From: Dehalococcoidales bacterium
Lineage (GTDB): Bacteria > Chloroflexota > Dehalococcoidia > E44-bin15
DNA: 5,373 nucleotides
Direction of reading: 5' to 3'
Assembly (NCBI GenBank): GCA_030615555.1
Contig: JAUWZB010000064.1
Span: forward strand, 1 to 5,373
The position numbers and the translations under genes are program-made. A model generated the notes under the pieces. It did no database searches. It was not told where the DNA came from and saw only the letters and a list, made by a program, of their open reading frames with translations. Below are positions 1 through 5,319 of the stretch, one piece after another (position 1 is the first letter of the stretch; each line of letters opens with the position of its first letter).

Positions 1-674
1 GTAGCCGTTTGGGAAGGCCGCCATGTCCCGACTACCTCCAGACCCATGCCAGGAAAGGTCGCTTCAGCAGCCGCAACTAGGGGATCCGCCCACACCATGT
101 TCTCGGCCAATATGGCCACCTTTGGCGCCACCCCAAGCGCACCAACTTCCTGGGCCACCATTCCTGCAAGCATGAAACTGATGGTAGTAAGGCTAGTGCC
201 ATTTACTGGGCTGACCCTGAACCAGTACTTGTACTTTTCATAATCCGTGGCCACATTTTCACATAGCAAGTTGTCGCTGGCACCGCAACCGAGGAAAATC
301 ATCCCGTACTCCATGGCCTTCTCTTGCATCGCAATTACGGACTCACTCCTGAAGCCACCAACTACAAAGTCCACCTCGTCAACAGTTATCAACCTTTCCA
401 TTGCAGTGACGGCATCTGTAGGGCTGATTATTTCATTGGAGTCGATTTGGACCAGTTTTATCTGGTACGACTCGTTTCCTACCATTATGCCGCCTGCAGC
501 ATTTATCTCCTCGGCTGCCATCTGAGCTCCGTACCAGTGGTGTTCGCCCTGTATGTAATCCATCGGGCCAATTACCCCTATCTTTATCTCTTCTTCCGAC
601 GGACCGCAACTCACTCCCGCCATTACTAGAGAGGCAAGTAACAGGATAATGGCCCCTTTCATCGCTCTATTCAT
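1..674 (-). CDS. ABC-transporter substrate-binding lipoprotein, LivK / Peripla_BP_6 type (3' end outside window)
   Basis: The frame is open for 224 codons from the ATG at 674-672 to the left edge, so the C-terminal part is missing. Residues 1-23 look like a lipoprotein signal: a short basic start (MNRAMK), a hydrophobic core (AIILLLASLVMAG) and Cys23. The lipobox is imperfect, with Gly-Val-Ser before the Cys instead of Leu at -3. The mature part opens with KIGVIGP (31-37), then GAQMAAEEINAAGGI (49-63), YQIKLVQIDSN (70-80), VDFVVGGFRSE (101-111) and VAILAENMVWADPLV (186-200). This is the lobe-1 pattern of type I periplasmic binding proteins of the branched-chain amino acid (LivJ/LivK/HAAT) family. 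These proteins capture a solute outside the membrane and hand it to a LivHMGF-type permease. The ligand cannot be told: amino acids, amides, urea and aromatic acids are all known for the family. The gene has its own promoter, riboswitch and terminator upstream, so its expression is predicted to respond to a cyclic dinucleotide. Permease genes, if present, would lie to the left of the window. The family call is firm; the substrate is unknown. Confidence 0.92.
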   Translation of the reverse strand, partial: MNRAMKGAIILLLASLVMAGVSCGPSEEEIKIGVIGPMDYIQGEHHWYGAQMAAEEINAAGGIMVGNESYQIKLVQIDSNEIISPTDAVTAMERLITVDEVDFVVGGFRSESVIAMQEKAMEYGMIFLGCGASDNLLCENVATDYEKYKYWFRVSPVNGTSLTTISFMLAGMVAQEVGALGVAPKVAILAENMVWADPLVAAAEATFPGMGLEVVGTWRPSQTA

Positions 675-682
675 CTCTATAA

Positions 683-690
683 ACCTCCTT
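683..690 (-). promoter_or_regulatory. Shine-Dalgarno of the substrate-binding protein gene
   Basis: The minus strand reads AAGGAGGT, a perfect match to the anti-SD sequence, 8 nt before the ATG at 674. This decides the start in favour of 674 over the in-frame ATG at 662, and it implies efficient translation once the leader is transcribed past the terminator. Confidence 0.9.
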
Positions 691-828
691 AATTCACTCT
701 AATCCTGACCGCTCTCCTGTCATATCCGCTACCATCACCCCCTTTTCAAGGATTTTAAGGCGAAACTACTCTACCAAGAACATTCTCCGTATGCCCATAG
801 GCCAAGCATGTCTTCATCGATAACGCCC

Positions 829-862
829 AATATAAAAAGCCTTCCTCACCCGAGAAAGGCTT
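829..862 (-). terminator. Intrinsic terminator, expression platform of the riboswitch
   Basis: On the minus strand, AAGCCTTTCTC pairs with GAGGAAGGCTT over 11 bp (one G-U), closing a 4-nt loop (GGGT) at 837-862. A T-rich tail (TTTTATATT) follows immediately. The hairpin starts 14 nt after the aptamer's conserved GCCGAA end and lies about 155 nt before the start codon of the substrate-binding protein. It is therefore well placed for premature termination controlled by the aptamer. There is no gene between the promoter and this terminator, so an ordinary end-of-gene role is unlikely. Confidence 0.9.
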
Positions 863-871
863 GAATTGAGT

Positions 872-965
872 CATTCTTCGGCAGCCCGTCCGTCATAGCT
901 GAATCCTCTAACCTTAGGCCCGTGGCTTTGCCTCCCGCGATTTCTCGCGGTTTGCCTTCACTTGA
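872..965 (-). promoter_or_regulatory. GEMM-I (cyclic-di-GMP-I) riboswitch aptamer
   Basis: The minus strand carries the conserved GEMM-I elements in order. First comes GAAGGCAAACC (959-949). A 6-bp stem CCGCGA/TCGCGG follows, capped by a GAAA tetraloop (950-935). Next is GGGAGGCAAAGCC, where the usual form is GGGACGCAAAGCC. CCUAAG then opens a second hairpin that returns through CUAUGA, resembling the 11-nt GAAA-tetraloop receptor (CCUAAG/UAUGG). The element ends in GGGCTGCCGAA (887-877). This is the two-helix, tetraloop-docked architecture of Vibrio Vc2 and the Geobacter GEMM RNAs. The base aligned with Vc2 G20 is G, the form associated with c-di-GMP; the cGAMP-selective GEMM-Ib RNAs have A there. 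A terminator directly downstream points to transcriptional control of the substrate-binding protein gene. The sign of control is not certain. The outer P1 helix is weak in the sequence, so the aptamer edges are approximate. Confidence 0.9.
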
Positions 966-1099
966 GGATACGCATTATCGTATATCGTGTTAGAAACATA
1001 ATACTTTCTTCTATATTTACCACCCTGTGAAGCTGAAAACTGCGCTTTTAAGCTCACAACACACCAGCTCAGTCGCAAATGCAAGTTTTAAGTTGGATT

Positions 1100-1128
1100 A
1101 GAATAACACTAGGCAGTGCTGTTGTCAA
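1100..1128 (-). promoter_or_regulatory. Sigma-70-type promoter for the riboswitch leader and substrate-binding protein gene
   Basis: The minus strand has a perfect -35 box TTGACA (1128-1123), a 17-bp spacer, and TATTCT (1105-1100), which matches the -10 consensus at 4 of 6 bases. The -10 box is preceded by TG-N, giving an extended -10. Transcription would begin near 1093 and give a leader of about 420 nt containing the aptamer and the terminator. The spacer holds an imperfect inverted repeat (AACACT ... AGTGCTGTT on the plus strand), which could be an operator or may mean nothing. Confidence 0.72.
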
Positions 1129-1143
1129 GTAGGGGGAGAAAGG

Positions 1144-1160
1144 TATAGCCCCCAGCTATA
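1144..1160. repeat. Small inverted repeat upstream of the promoter
   Basis: TATAGC and GCTATA flank a 5-nt CCCCA spacer. It lies about 16 bp upstream of the -35 box of the riboswitch promoter. It could be a regulator site or the remnant of a terminator. A 6-bp arm is too short to be sure it is functional. Confidence 0.35.
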
Positions 1161-1398
1161 GAGGCCGATTGCAGCAGGCCGCTCACTGGCCCAGCCCCGG
1201 TGGACAAGAAGACCTTATCGTAATAATACTCCTTGGGATCTTGCTATTATCGAGCTTTGTCTCTGTACAGCGTGATGGCCCATCGTCTCCTTTCTTCCGT
1301 TTTGTCTGTAACCCATTCATCTCCTTTCGTTTGTCACTCATCTTTGTGAACAGGTGAAGGCCTCAGATATTCAGCCTCTTATTACATATATCCAAATA
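1161..1398. other. Gene-poor spacer between rho and the riboswitch promoter
   Basis: I see no convincing gene, tRNA or other structured RNA here. A 52-codon minus-strand frame (1341-1183) lacks a ribosome binding site and resembles nothing I know. Many bacteria place rpmE (ribosomal protein L31) next to rho, but no L31 sequence is present. The only internal structure is a diverged direct repeat listed separately. Confidence 0.6.
1279..1335. repeat. Imperfect tandem direct repeat (two copies)
   Basis: Copy one (1279-1306) runs CCCAT, CGTCTCCTTTC, TTCC, GTTTTGTC. Copy two (1312-1335) runs CCCAT, TCATCTCCTTTC, GTTTGTC. They share the CCCAT start, the TCTCCTTTC core and the GTTTGTC end, and differ mainly by a 4-nt insertion in copy one. 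They sit 5 bp apart. This may be a decayed duplication; no function is evident. Confidence 0.5.
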
Positions 1399-1491
1399 CC
1401 TCACCCCCTGGCCCCCTCTCCTCAAAGGAGAGGGGGTAGAAAATAAAGGTGGGGGACACCCCCAGACCCCCGCCCCCGATTATATCGGGGG
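1399..1491 (+). repeat. Composite GC-rich hairpin repeat, copy 1
   Basis: The block begins CCTCACCC. A perfect 10-bp hairpin follows, CCCCCTCTCC/GGAGAGGGGG with loop TCAAA (1412-1436), then an A-rich stretch, and finally a perfect 8-bp hairpin, CCCCCGAT/ATCGGGGG with a 3-nt loop (1473-1491). The second hairpin lies 20 bp downstream of the rho stop. The same order of elements, in the opposite orientation, occurs between pyrG and the transaldolase gene. Such C-rich, CCCTCACCC-plus-hairpin elements look like dispersed intergenic repeats rather than gene-specific structures. Confidence 0.65.
1440..1464 (-). terminator. Possible terminator of the transaldolase-rho unit
   Basis: The minus strand forms TGGGGG/CCCCCA (1464-1450) around a 3-nt loop, followed by CCTTTATTTTCT. 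It is about 47 bp past the rho stop. The stem is short and the T-tract is interrupted and offset by two bases. The stronger hairpin nearer to rho (1473-1491) lacks a T-run. The evidence is therefore modest, but no other candidate exists downstream of rho. Confidence 0.42.
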
Positions 1492-1511
1492 ACTCCCCTT
1501 AGACTTCACGG

Positions 1512-2780
1512 TTACATCTCCTTGGCCAGGGTGGCAAGGAACTCAGTGTTGGATGAGGTCTTCGCTAACCTCTCCAGAACTCGCTCCGTAGCCTCGGTGG
1601 GACTTTGGGAGTTGGTGGCTACCAGGTTCGCCATTCGGCGGAGCAGCCACACCTTTTGCAGGGTGTTCTCCTCCAGCAGTAGCTCCTCACGGCGTGTGCC
1701 GCTTCGCTGGATGTCCATGGCGGGGAAGATGCGGCGCTCCGCGAGCTTGCGGTCGAGATGAAGCTCCATATTCCCCGTCCCCTTGAACTCCTCATAGATG
1801 ACCTCGTCCATTCGGCTCCCGGTATCGATGATGCAGGTAGCAATAATGGTTAGTGAGCCCCCTTCCTCTGTGTTGCGGGCCGCGCCAAAGAAGCGCTTTG
1901 GGGGGTAGAGGGACACCGAGTCGATGCCTCCGGAGAGGGTGCGACCGCTGGAGGGCAAGGCGAGGTTGTAGGCACGGGTGAGGCGGGTGATGCCATCGAG
2001 GAGGATCATCACATCCTTCCCATTCTCCACCAGGCGCTTGGCCCGCTCCAGGGCTAGCTCAGCTACCTTAGTGTGGGCCTCCACCGGCTCGTCGAAGGTG
2101 GAGCTAATCACCTCCCCCTTCACTGAGCGCCTCATATCGGTGACCTCCTCGGGGCGCTCCCCGATGAGGCAGACCATGAGATGGATATCGTTGTAGTTGG
2201 CAGTGGTGCCATTGGCGATGTGCTTGAGGAGCATGGTTTTCCCTGCCTTGGGTGGGGAGACGATGAGCCCCCGCTGCCCGCGACCAACGGGAGCGATCAG
2301 GTTCAACAGGCGGGTGGCGAGATTGGCGGGGGAGGTTTCCAGGTTGATGAACCTGTCGGGAAAGATCGGGGTCAGGGAATTGAAATGGGGGCGGTTCTTT
2401 GCCTGCTCCGGGTCGATACCGTTGACCGCCTCGATGCGCAACAGGCTATAGTATTTCTCCCCGTTCTTGGGCAGCCTCATCTGACCGGTGATCGTGTCGC
2501 CAGTCCGCAGCCCGAAGCGCCGAATCTGGGATTGGGAGACGTAAACGTCGCTGGGCCCAGGCCTGAGGTTGTCTTGGCGCAGGAAACCGTAACCTTCATC
2601 CACGACCTCCAGCACACCGCCACCAAAGATATTCCCCTGAAGCTCGGTGCTTGCCTGGAGAAGCCTCAAGACCAGATCCTGCTTCTTCAGCGCGGTATAG
2701 CCAGAGATGCCCAGTCCCTTGGCTATTTCCAGCAGCTCCTCACGCGACTTCGTTTCCAGTTCCGTAATATTCATATTCAT
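1512..2780 (-). CDS. rho: Transcription termination factor Rho
   Basis: Rho is a hexameric RNA-dependent ATPase that loads on unstructured nascent RNA and releases it from RNA polymerase. The 422 residues match a compact Rho (E. coli 419). An N-terminal SAP-like helical domain (about 4-43) is followed by the cold-shock-type RNA-binding domain (about 52-120, with GYGFLR and DVYVS). The RecA-type motor has Walker A PPKAGKT (176-182), the GERPEEVTDM catalytic-glutamate segment (207-216), Walker B ILLDGITR (259-266), the Q-loop region (about 284-292), the R-loop region KGTGNMEL (333-340), and the arginine-finger segment RSGTRREELL (359-368). Walker B is usually LLDSITR; Gly263 replaces the Ser that aligns with E. 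coli Ser266. The start at 2780 overlaps the upstream stop as ATGA. A GAAGGTGG Shine-Dalgarno lies about 7 nt before it, inside the transaldolase gene. A second in-frame ATG at 2774 is a less likely start. The N-terminal insertion seen in some high-GC Rho proteins is absent. Confidence 0.98.
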   Translation of the reverse strand: MNMNITELETKSREELLEIAKGLGISGYTALKKQDLVLRLLQASTELQGNIFGGGVLEVVDEGYGFLRQDNLRPGPSDVYVSQSQIRRFGLRTGDTITGQMRLPKNGEKYYSLLRIEAVNGIDPEQAKNRPHFNSLTPIFPDRFINLETSPANLATRLLNLIAPVGRGQRGLIVSPPKAGKTMLLKHIANGTTANYNDIHLMVCLIGERPEEVTDMRRSVKGEVISSTFDEPVEAHTKVAELALERAKRLVENGKDVMILLDGITRLTRAYNLALPSSGRTLSGGIDSVSLYPPKRFFGAARNTEEGGSLTIIATCIIDTGSRMDEVIYEEFKGTGNMELHLDRKLAERRIFPAMDIQRSGTRREELLLEENTLQKVWLLRRMANLVATNSQSPTEATERVLERLAKTSSNTEFLATLAKEM

Positions 2781-3424
2781 TGTTTCACCACCTTCTTCCA
2801 GTCTTCCGCAAAGCGGGCGATGCCGATATCGGTGAGGGGATGACGAATCATCTGCATCAACACGCTGTAAGGGACGGTAGCAACGTGAGCCCCCGCCTTG
2901 GCCGCAGCGATGATGTGAAGGGGATGACGGAGGCTGGCAGCAATCACCTGGGTGGGAAGATTATAACGACTAAAGATCTCCACCGCATCGGCAACCACCT
3001 CCATCCCCTGATGACCCACATCATCGAGCCGCCCCACAAAGGGGCTGACATAGGTGGCCCCCACAAGGGCACCGAGAAGCGCCTGATTTGTGGAGAAGCA
3101 AAGTGTGAAATTCGTCTTTATGTTCTCCCGAGAGAGCACGCTTATTGCCTCAAGCCCAGCCTCCGATACCGGGATCTTGACCACGATGTTCTCATGCCAG
3201 GAGGAAAGCTTCCGTGCCTCCTGTTTCATCCCTTCGGCATCCAGGCTAAGCGCCTCTACGGAGACGGCGGGAACGATGGAGCAGATCTCAAGGATCGCTG
3301 CCTTAAAGTCACCTGCCCCTTCCCTGGCAACCAGGGTGGGATTTGTGGTCACGCCACTGATGACCCCCAGCCTGGCAGCATGGCGGATGTGCTCTATGTT
3401 TGCCGTATCAAGAAAGATGCGCAT
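2777..3424 (-). CDS. tal: Transaldolase, short TalC/FSA-type
   Basis: A cytosolic class I aldolase-type enzyme that moves a dihydroxyacetone unit between sugar phosphates in the non-oxidative pentose phosphate pathway. The 215 residues fit the short TalC/FSA subfamily (about 212-220). Visible motifs are FLDTAN (4-9, Asp6), GVTTNPTL (24-31), VVKIPV (81-86, with Schiff-base Lys83), TNFTLCFSTNQALL (104-117), YVSPFVGRLDD (125-135), AASLRHP (162-168) and the C-terminal FAEDWKK. Phe129 aligns with E. coli TalB Phe178, where fructose-6-phosphate aldolase (FSA) has Tyr131; transaldolase is therefore preferred over FSA. The start gives the family's usual N-terminus, MRIFLDTAN, and no upstream start codon is in frame nearby. 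The only nearby Shine-Dalgarno-like stretch is a weak AAGAG directly next to the ATG; a better AAAGGAG is about 23 nt away, so initiation may be inefficient. The last four bases overlap the rho start. Confidence 0.95.
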   Translation of the reverse strand: MRIFLDTANIEHIRHAARLGVISGVTTNPTLVAREGAGDFKAAILEICSIVPAVSVEALSLDAEGMKQEARKLSSWHENIVVKIPVSEAGLEAISVLSRENIKTNFTLCFSTNQALLGALVGATYVSPFVGRLDDVGHQGMEVVADAVEIFSRYNLPTQVIAASLRHPLHIIAAAKAGAHVATVPYSVLMQMIRHPLTDIGIARFAEDWKKVVKQ

Positions 3425-3528
3425 CTCTTTTCGAACTTTACGTTTCTCTCCTTTGGGCTGATCTGGCTCTATAAGGCAATCCAGGCTTCCTGGTTACCGC
3501 CTTTTTTCGAACCTCAGTCTTGCCCTGA

Positions 3529-3622
3529 GATTGCTTTGCCCCCCCGACAAGTCGGGGTCCTCGCAATCACATTTTATAGTATATTCCCTCTCCCTCGACG
3601 GGAGAGGGATAGGGTGAGGGTG
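3529..3622 (-). repeat. Composite GC-rich hairpin repeat, copy 2
   Basis: Read on the minus strand, the block starts with CCCTCACCC (3620-3612). A 10-bp hairpin follows, TCCCTCTCCC/GGGAGAGGGA with a 5-nt loop (3585-3609), then an A/T-rich stretch with TATACTATAAAA, then CCCCGAC/GTCGGGG (3542-3557). The second hairpin is nested within GATTGC/GCAATC outer arms (3529-3534 and 3563-3568). Element order matches copy 1 at 1399-1491 in reverse orientation. The outer ATTGCGAGG...GCAATCTC arms resemble a dispersed repeat common in Chloroflexota and some other genomes (recalled, not searched). It fills most of the pyrG to transaldolase spacer. No T-run follows either hairpin on the minus strand, so it is a poor intrinsic terminator for pyrG. 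Confidence 0.65.
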
Positions 3623-3625
3623 AAA

Positions 3626-5254
3626 TTATACTATAGGCAAGGGTGGCTGAGCCCCCTCGCGGAGCACCCCTTTCGCGACCCCAACGAAATCACGGAACAG
3701 GGGATGAGGGCGGTTGGGGCGCGACCGGAACTCCGGGTGAAACTGGCATCCCATCATAAAGGGGTGGTCTCGAAGCTCGCCGATCTCCACCAGCTTCCCC
3801 TCTGGAGAGAGACCGCTGAAAACCATCCCCGCCTTCTCCAATGTCTCCCGAAAATCGTTATTGAACTCGAAGCGATGGCGATGGCGCTCATAGACTACCT
3901 GCTCCCCATAGGCTGAAGCAGCCCTCGTCCCCGTTACCAGATGACATGGATAGCTGCCCAGCCGCATCGTCCCCCCCTTTTCCTTCACCTGGCACTGCCC
4001 CGGAAGCAGGTCGATCACCGGATAGGGGGTCTCTAGGTCAAACTCGGTTGAATTGGGCTCAGGGGAGTTTAGCACATGCCGGGCATACTCAATAACCATA
4101 GTATGCATCCCCAGACATAGCCCCAGGTAAGGGATTTTGTTCTCCCGGGCATATTTGGCGGCGATCACCATCCCATCAATGCCTCGAACGCCGAAGCCGC
4201 CTGGGACCACGATCCCTTGAACGGAGCGTAGCAAACTATCGCCATCCCTCTCCAGATCCTCCGAATGAATCCAATGGATCTCTATATCCCGGTCATGATA
4301 GACTGCGGCGTGGCGCAGCGCCTCCTTAACCGAGATATACGAATCGCGTAGCTCCACATATTTGCCCACAATGGCGATGGTGACCGGCTCCTTAGGCTCC
4401 TTCATCTGCGCCACAAGATGTCGCCACTCGCTGAAGTCCACGCTTATGTTGGGTAGATGAAGCATCTCCACAATGAGTTGCCCCAAGCCCGCCTCCTCAA
4501 GAACGAGGGGAGTCTCATAGATTACGGGCAGGGTGAGCAGGGGCACCACGGCCCGCCGATCGACATCGCAGAAAAGGGCAATCTTGTCCCTGGCCTCGTC
4601 GGTGATGGGCTGATCGCTGCGGCATACAATAACATCTGGCTGGATGCCGATGCGCCTGAGCTCATTAACGCTGTGCTGGGTGGGCTTGGTCTTCAACTCT
4701 CCCGTAGAGGAGAGGTAGGGAAGGAGGGTGACATGAACATAAAGGACATTCTCCCGCCCCACGTCGCTCCTCATCTGGCGGATGGCCTCAAGGAAGGGGA
4801 GCCCCTCGATGTCGCCTACCGTGCCCCCCACCTCGACAATAACCACGCTCGCCTCGCTCTCTCTGGCCACCTCGCTGAAACGGCGCTTTATCTCATTGGT
4901 AACATGAGGCACCACCTGAATGGTGCCGCCCAGAAAATCCCCCCGCCGCTCCTTGGCGATGATCGAGCTGTAAATCTGCCCTGTGGTCACGCTGGAGGAA
5001 GCGGTAAGGTTGGTATCGATGAAGCGTTCGTAGTGACCCAGGTCGAGGTCGGTTTCCTCCCCATCCTGGGTGACGAAGACCTCACCATGCTGATAGGGAG
5101 ACATCGTCCCCGGATCGACATTAATGTATGGATCCAGCTTCTGAACGGAGACCGAGATGTTGCGGCTCTTCAAGATCCTCCCTATAGAGGCGACAGTGAT
5201 GCCTTTCCCCACCGAGCTAACTACGCCGCCGGTCACAAAGATATACTTCGTCAT
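3626..5254 (-). CDS. pyrG: CTP synthase (glutamine-hydrolysing)
   Basis: Catalyses UTP + ATP + glutamine to CTP, the last step of de novo pyrimidine nucleotide synthesis, in the cytoplasm. The 542 residues equal the usual length. The N-terminal synthetase domain (about 1-267) has the opening KYIFVTGGVVSSVGKGI with the P-loop (13-18), KLDPYINVDPGTM (39-51), DLDLGHYERF (69-78, with metal-binding Asp71) and EVGGTVGDIE (141-150, with Glu141). The class I glutamine amidotransferase domain (about 290-530) has the oxyanion strand PGGFGVRG (351-358), the nucleophile Cys380 in GLCLGMH, and the His506/Glu508 pair in CQFHPEF. All catalytic residues are present. The usual CLGMQ motif reads CLGMH, with His384 in place of Gln. 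The start gives the standard MTKYIFVTGG terminus, with AAGGA 9 nt upstream as ribosome binding site. It lies upstream of the transaldolase gene on the same strand but is separated by 201 bp of repeats, so co-transcription is possible but not shown. Confidence 0.98.
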   Translation of the reverse strand: MTKYIFVTGGVVSSVGKGITVASIGRILKSRNISVSVQKLDPYINVDPGTMSPYQHGEVFVTQDGEETDLDLGHYERFIDTNLTASSSVTTGQIYSSIIAKERRGDFLGGTIQVVPHVTNEIKRRFSEVARESEASVVIVEVGGTVGDIEGLPFLEAIRQMRSDVGRENVLYVHVTLLPYLSSTGELKTKPTQHSVNELRRIGIQPDVIVCRSDQPITDEARDKIALFCDVDRRAVVPLLTLPVIYETPLVLEEAGLGQLIVEMLHLPNISVDFSEWRHLVAQMKEPKEPVTIAIVGKYVELRDSYISVKEALRHAAVYHDRDIEIHWIHSEDLERDGDSLLRSVQGIVVPGGFGVRGIDGMVIAAKYARENKIPYLGLCLGMHTMVIEYARHVLNSPEPNSTEFDLETPYPVIDLLPGQCQVKEKGGTMRLGSYPCHLVTGTRAASAYGEQVVYERHRHRFEFNNDFRETLEKAGMVFSGLSPEGKLVEIGELRDHPFMMGCQFHPEFRSRPNRPHPLFRDFVGVAKGVLREGAQPPLPIV

Positions 5255-5303
5255 CCCTTTGGTTCCTTATGGGGAAAGGGCAGTGGCTTCTTAGCTTATC
5301 GTA

Positions 5304-5319
5304 AGAAGGTTTTCCTTCT
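5304..5319. repeat. Short inverted repeat in the pyrG leader
   Basis: AGAAGG and CCTTCT flank TTTT on the plus strand (AAAA loop on the minus strand), about 50 bp upstream of the pyrG start. No T-run follows on the minus strand, so it is not an obvious attenuator. No clear -35/-10 pair for pyrG could be identified between 5255 and the right edge. The promoter may lie outside the window. Confidence 0.35.

Noticed and set aside
46..629. Plus-strand open frames over the lipoprotein gene
   Set aside because: They are shadows of the minus-strand frame, which has an excellent Shine-Dalgarno, a signal peptide and clear family motifs.
1183..1341. 52-codon minus-strand frame, Lys-rich at its start (MSDKRKEMNG...)
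   Set aside because: There is no ribosome binding site before the ATG, the frame runs across the diverged direct repeat, and it resembles no known family, including L31. It is probably chance.
1399..1491. CRISPR-like or tRNA-like structure in the C-rich block after rho
   Set aside because: There are no regularly spaced identical repeats and no cloverleaf or conserved T-loop; these are simple hairpins.
2181..2843. 220-codon plus-strand open frame opposite rho
   Set aside because: It lies antisense to the clearly real rho gene, has no recognisable domain and has low-complexity composition typical of a shadow frame.
3570..3585. TATACTATAAAA as a -10 box for the transaldolase-rho unit
   Set aside because: No acceptable -35 box occurs 16-18 bp upstream; the region is part of a repeat and its A/T-rich linker explains the match.
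2780..3916. 378-codon plus-strand open frame spanning the transaldolase gene, the repeat block and the pyrG 3' end
   Set aside because: It is antisense to two confident genes and translates straight through the intergenic hairpins; no family resemblance.
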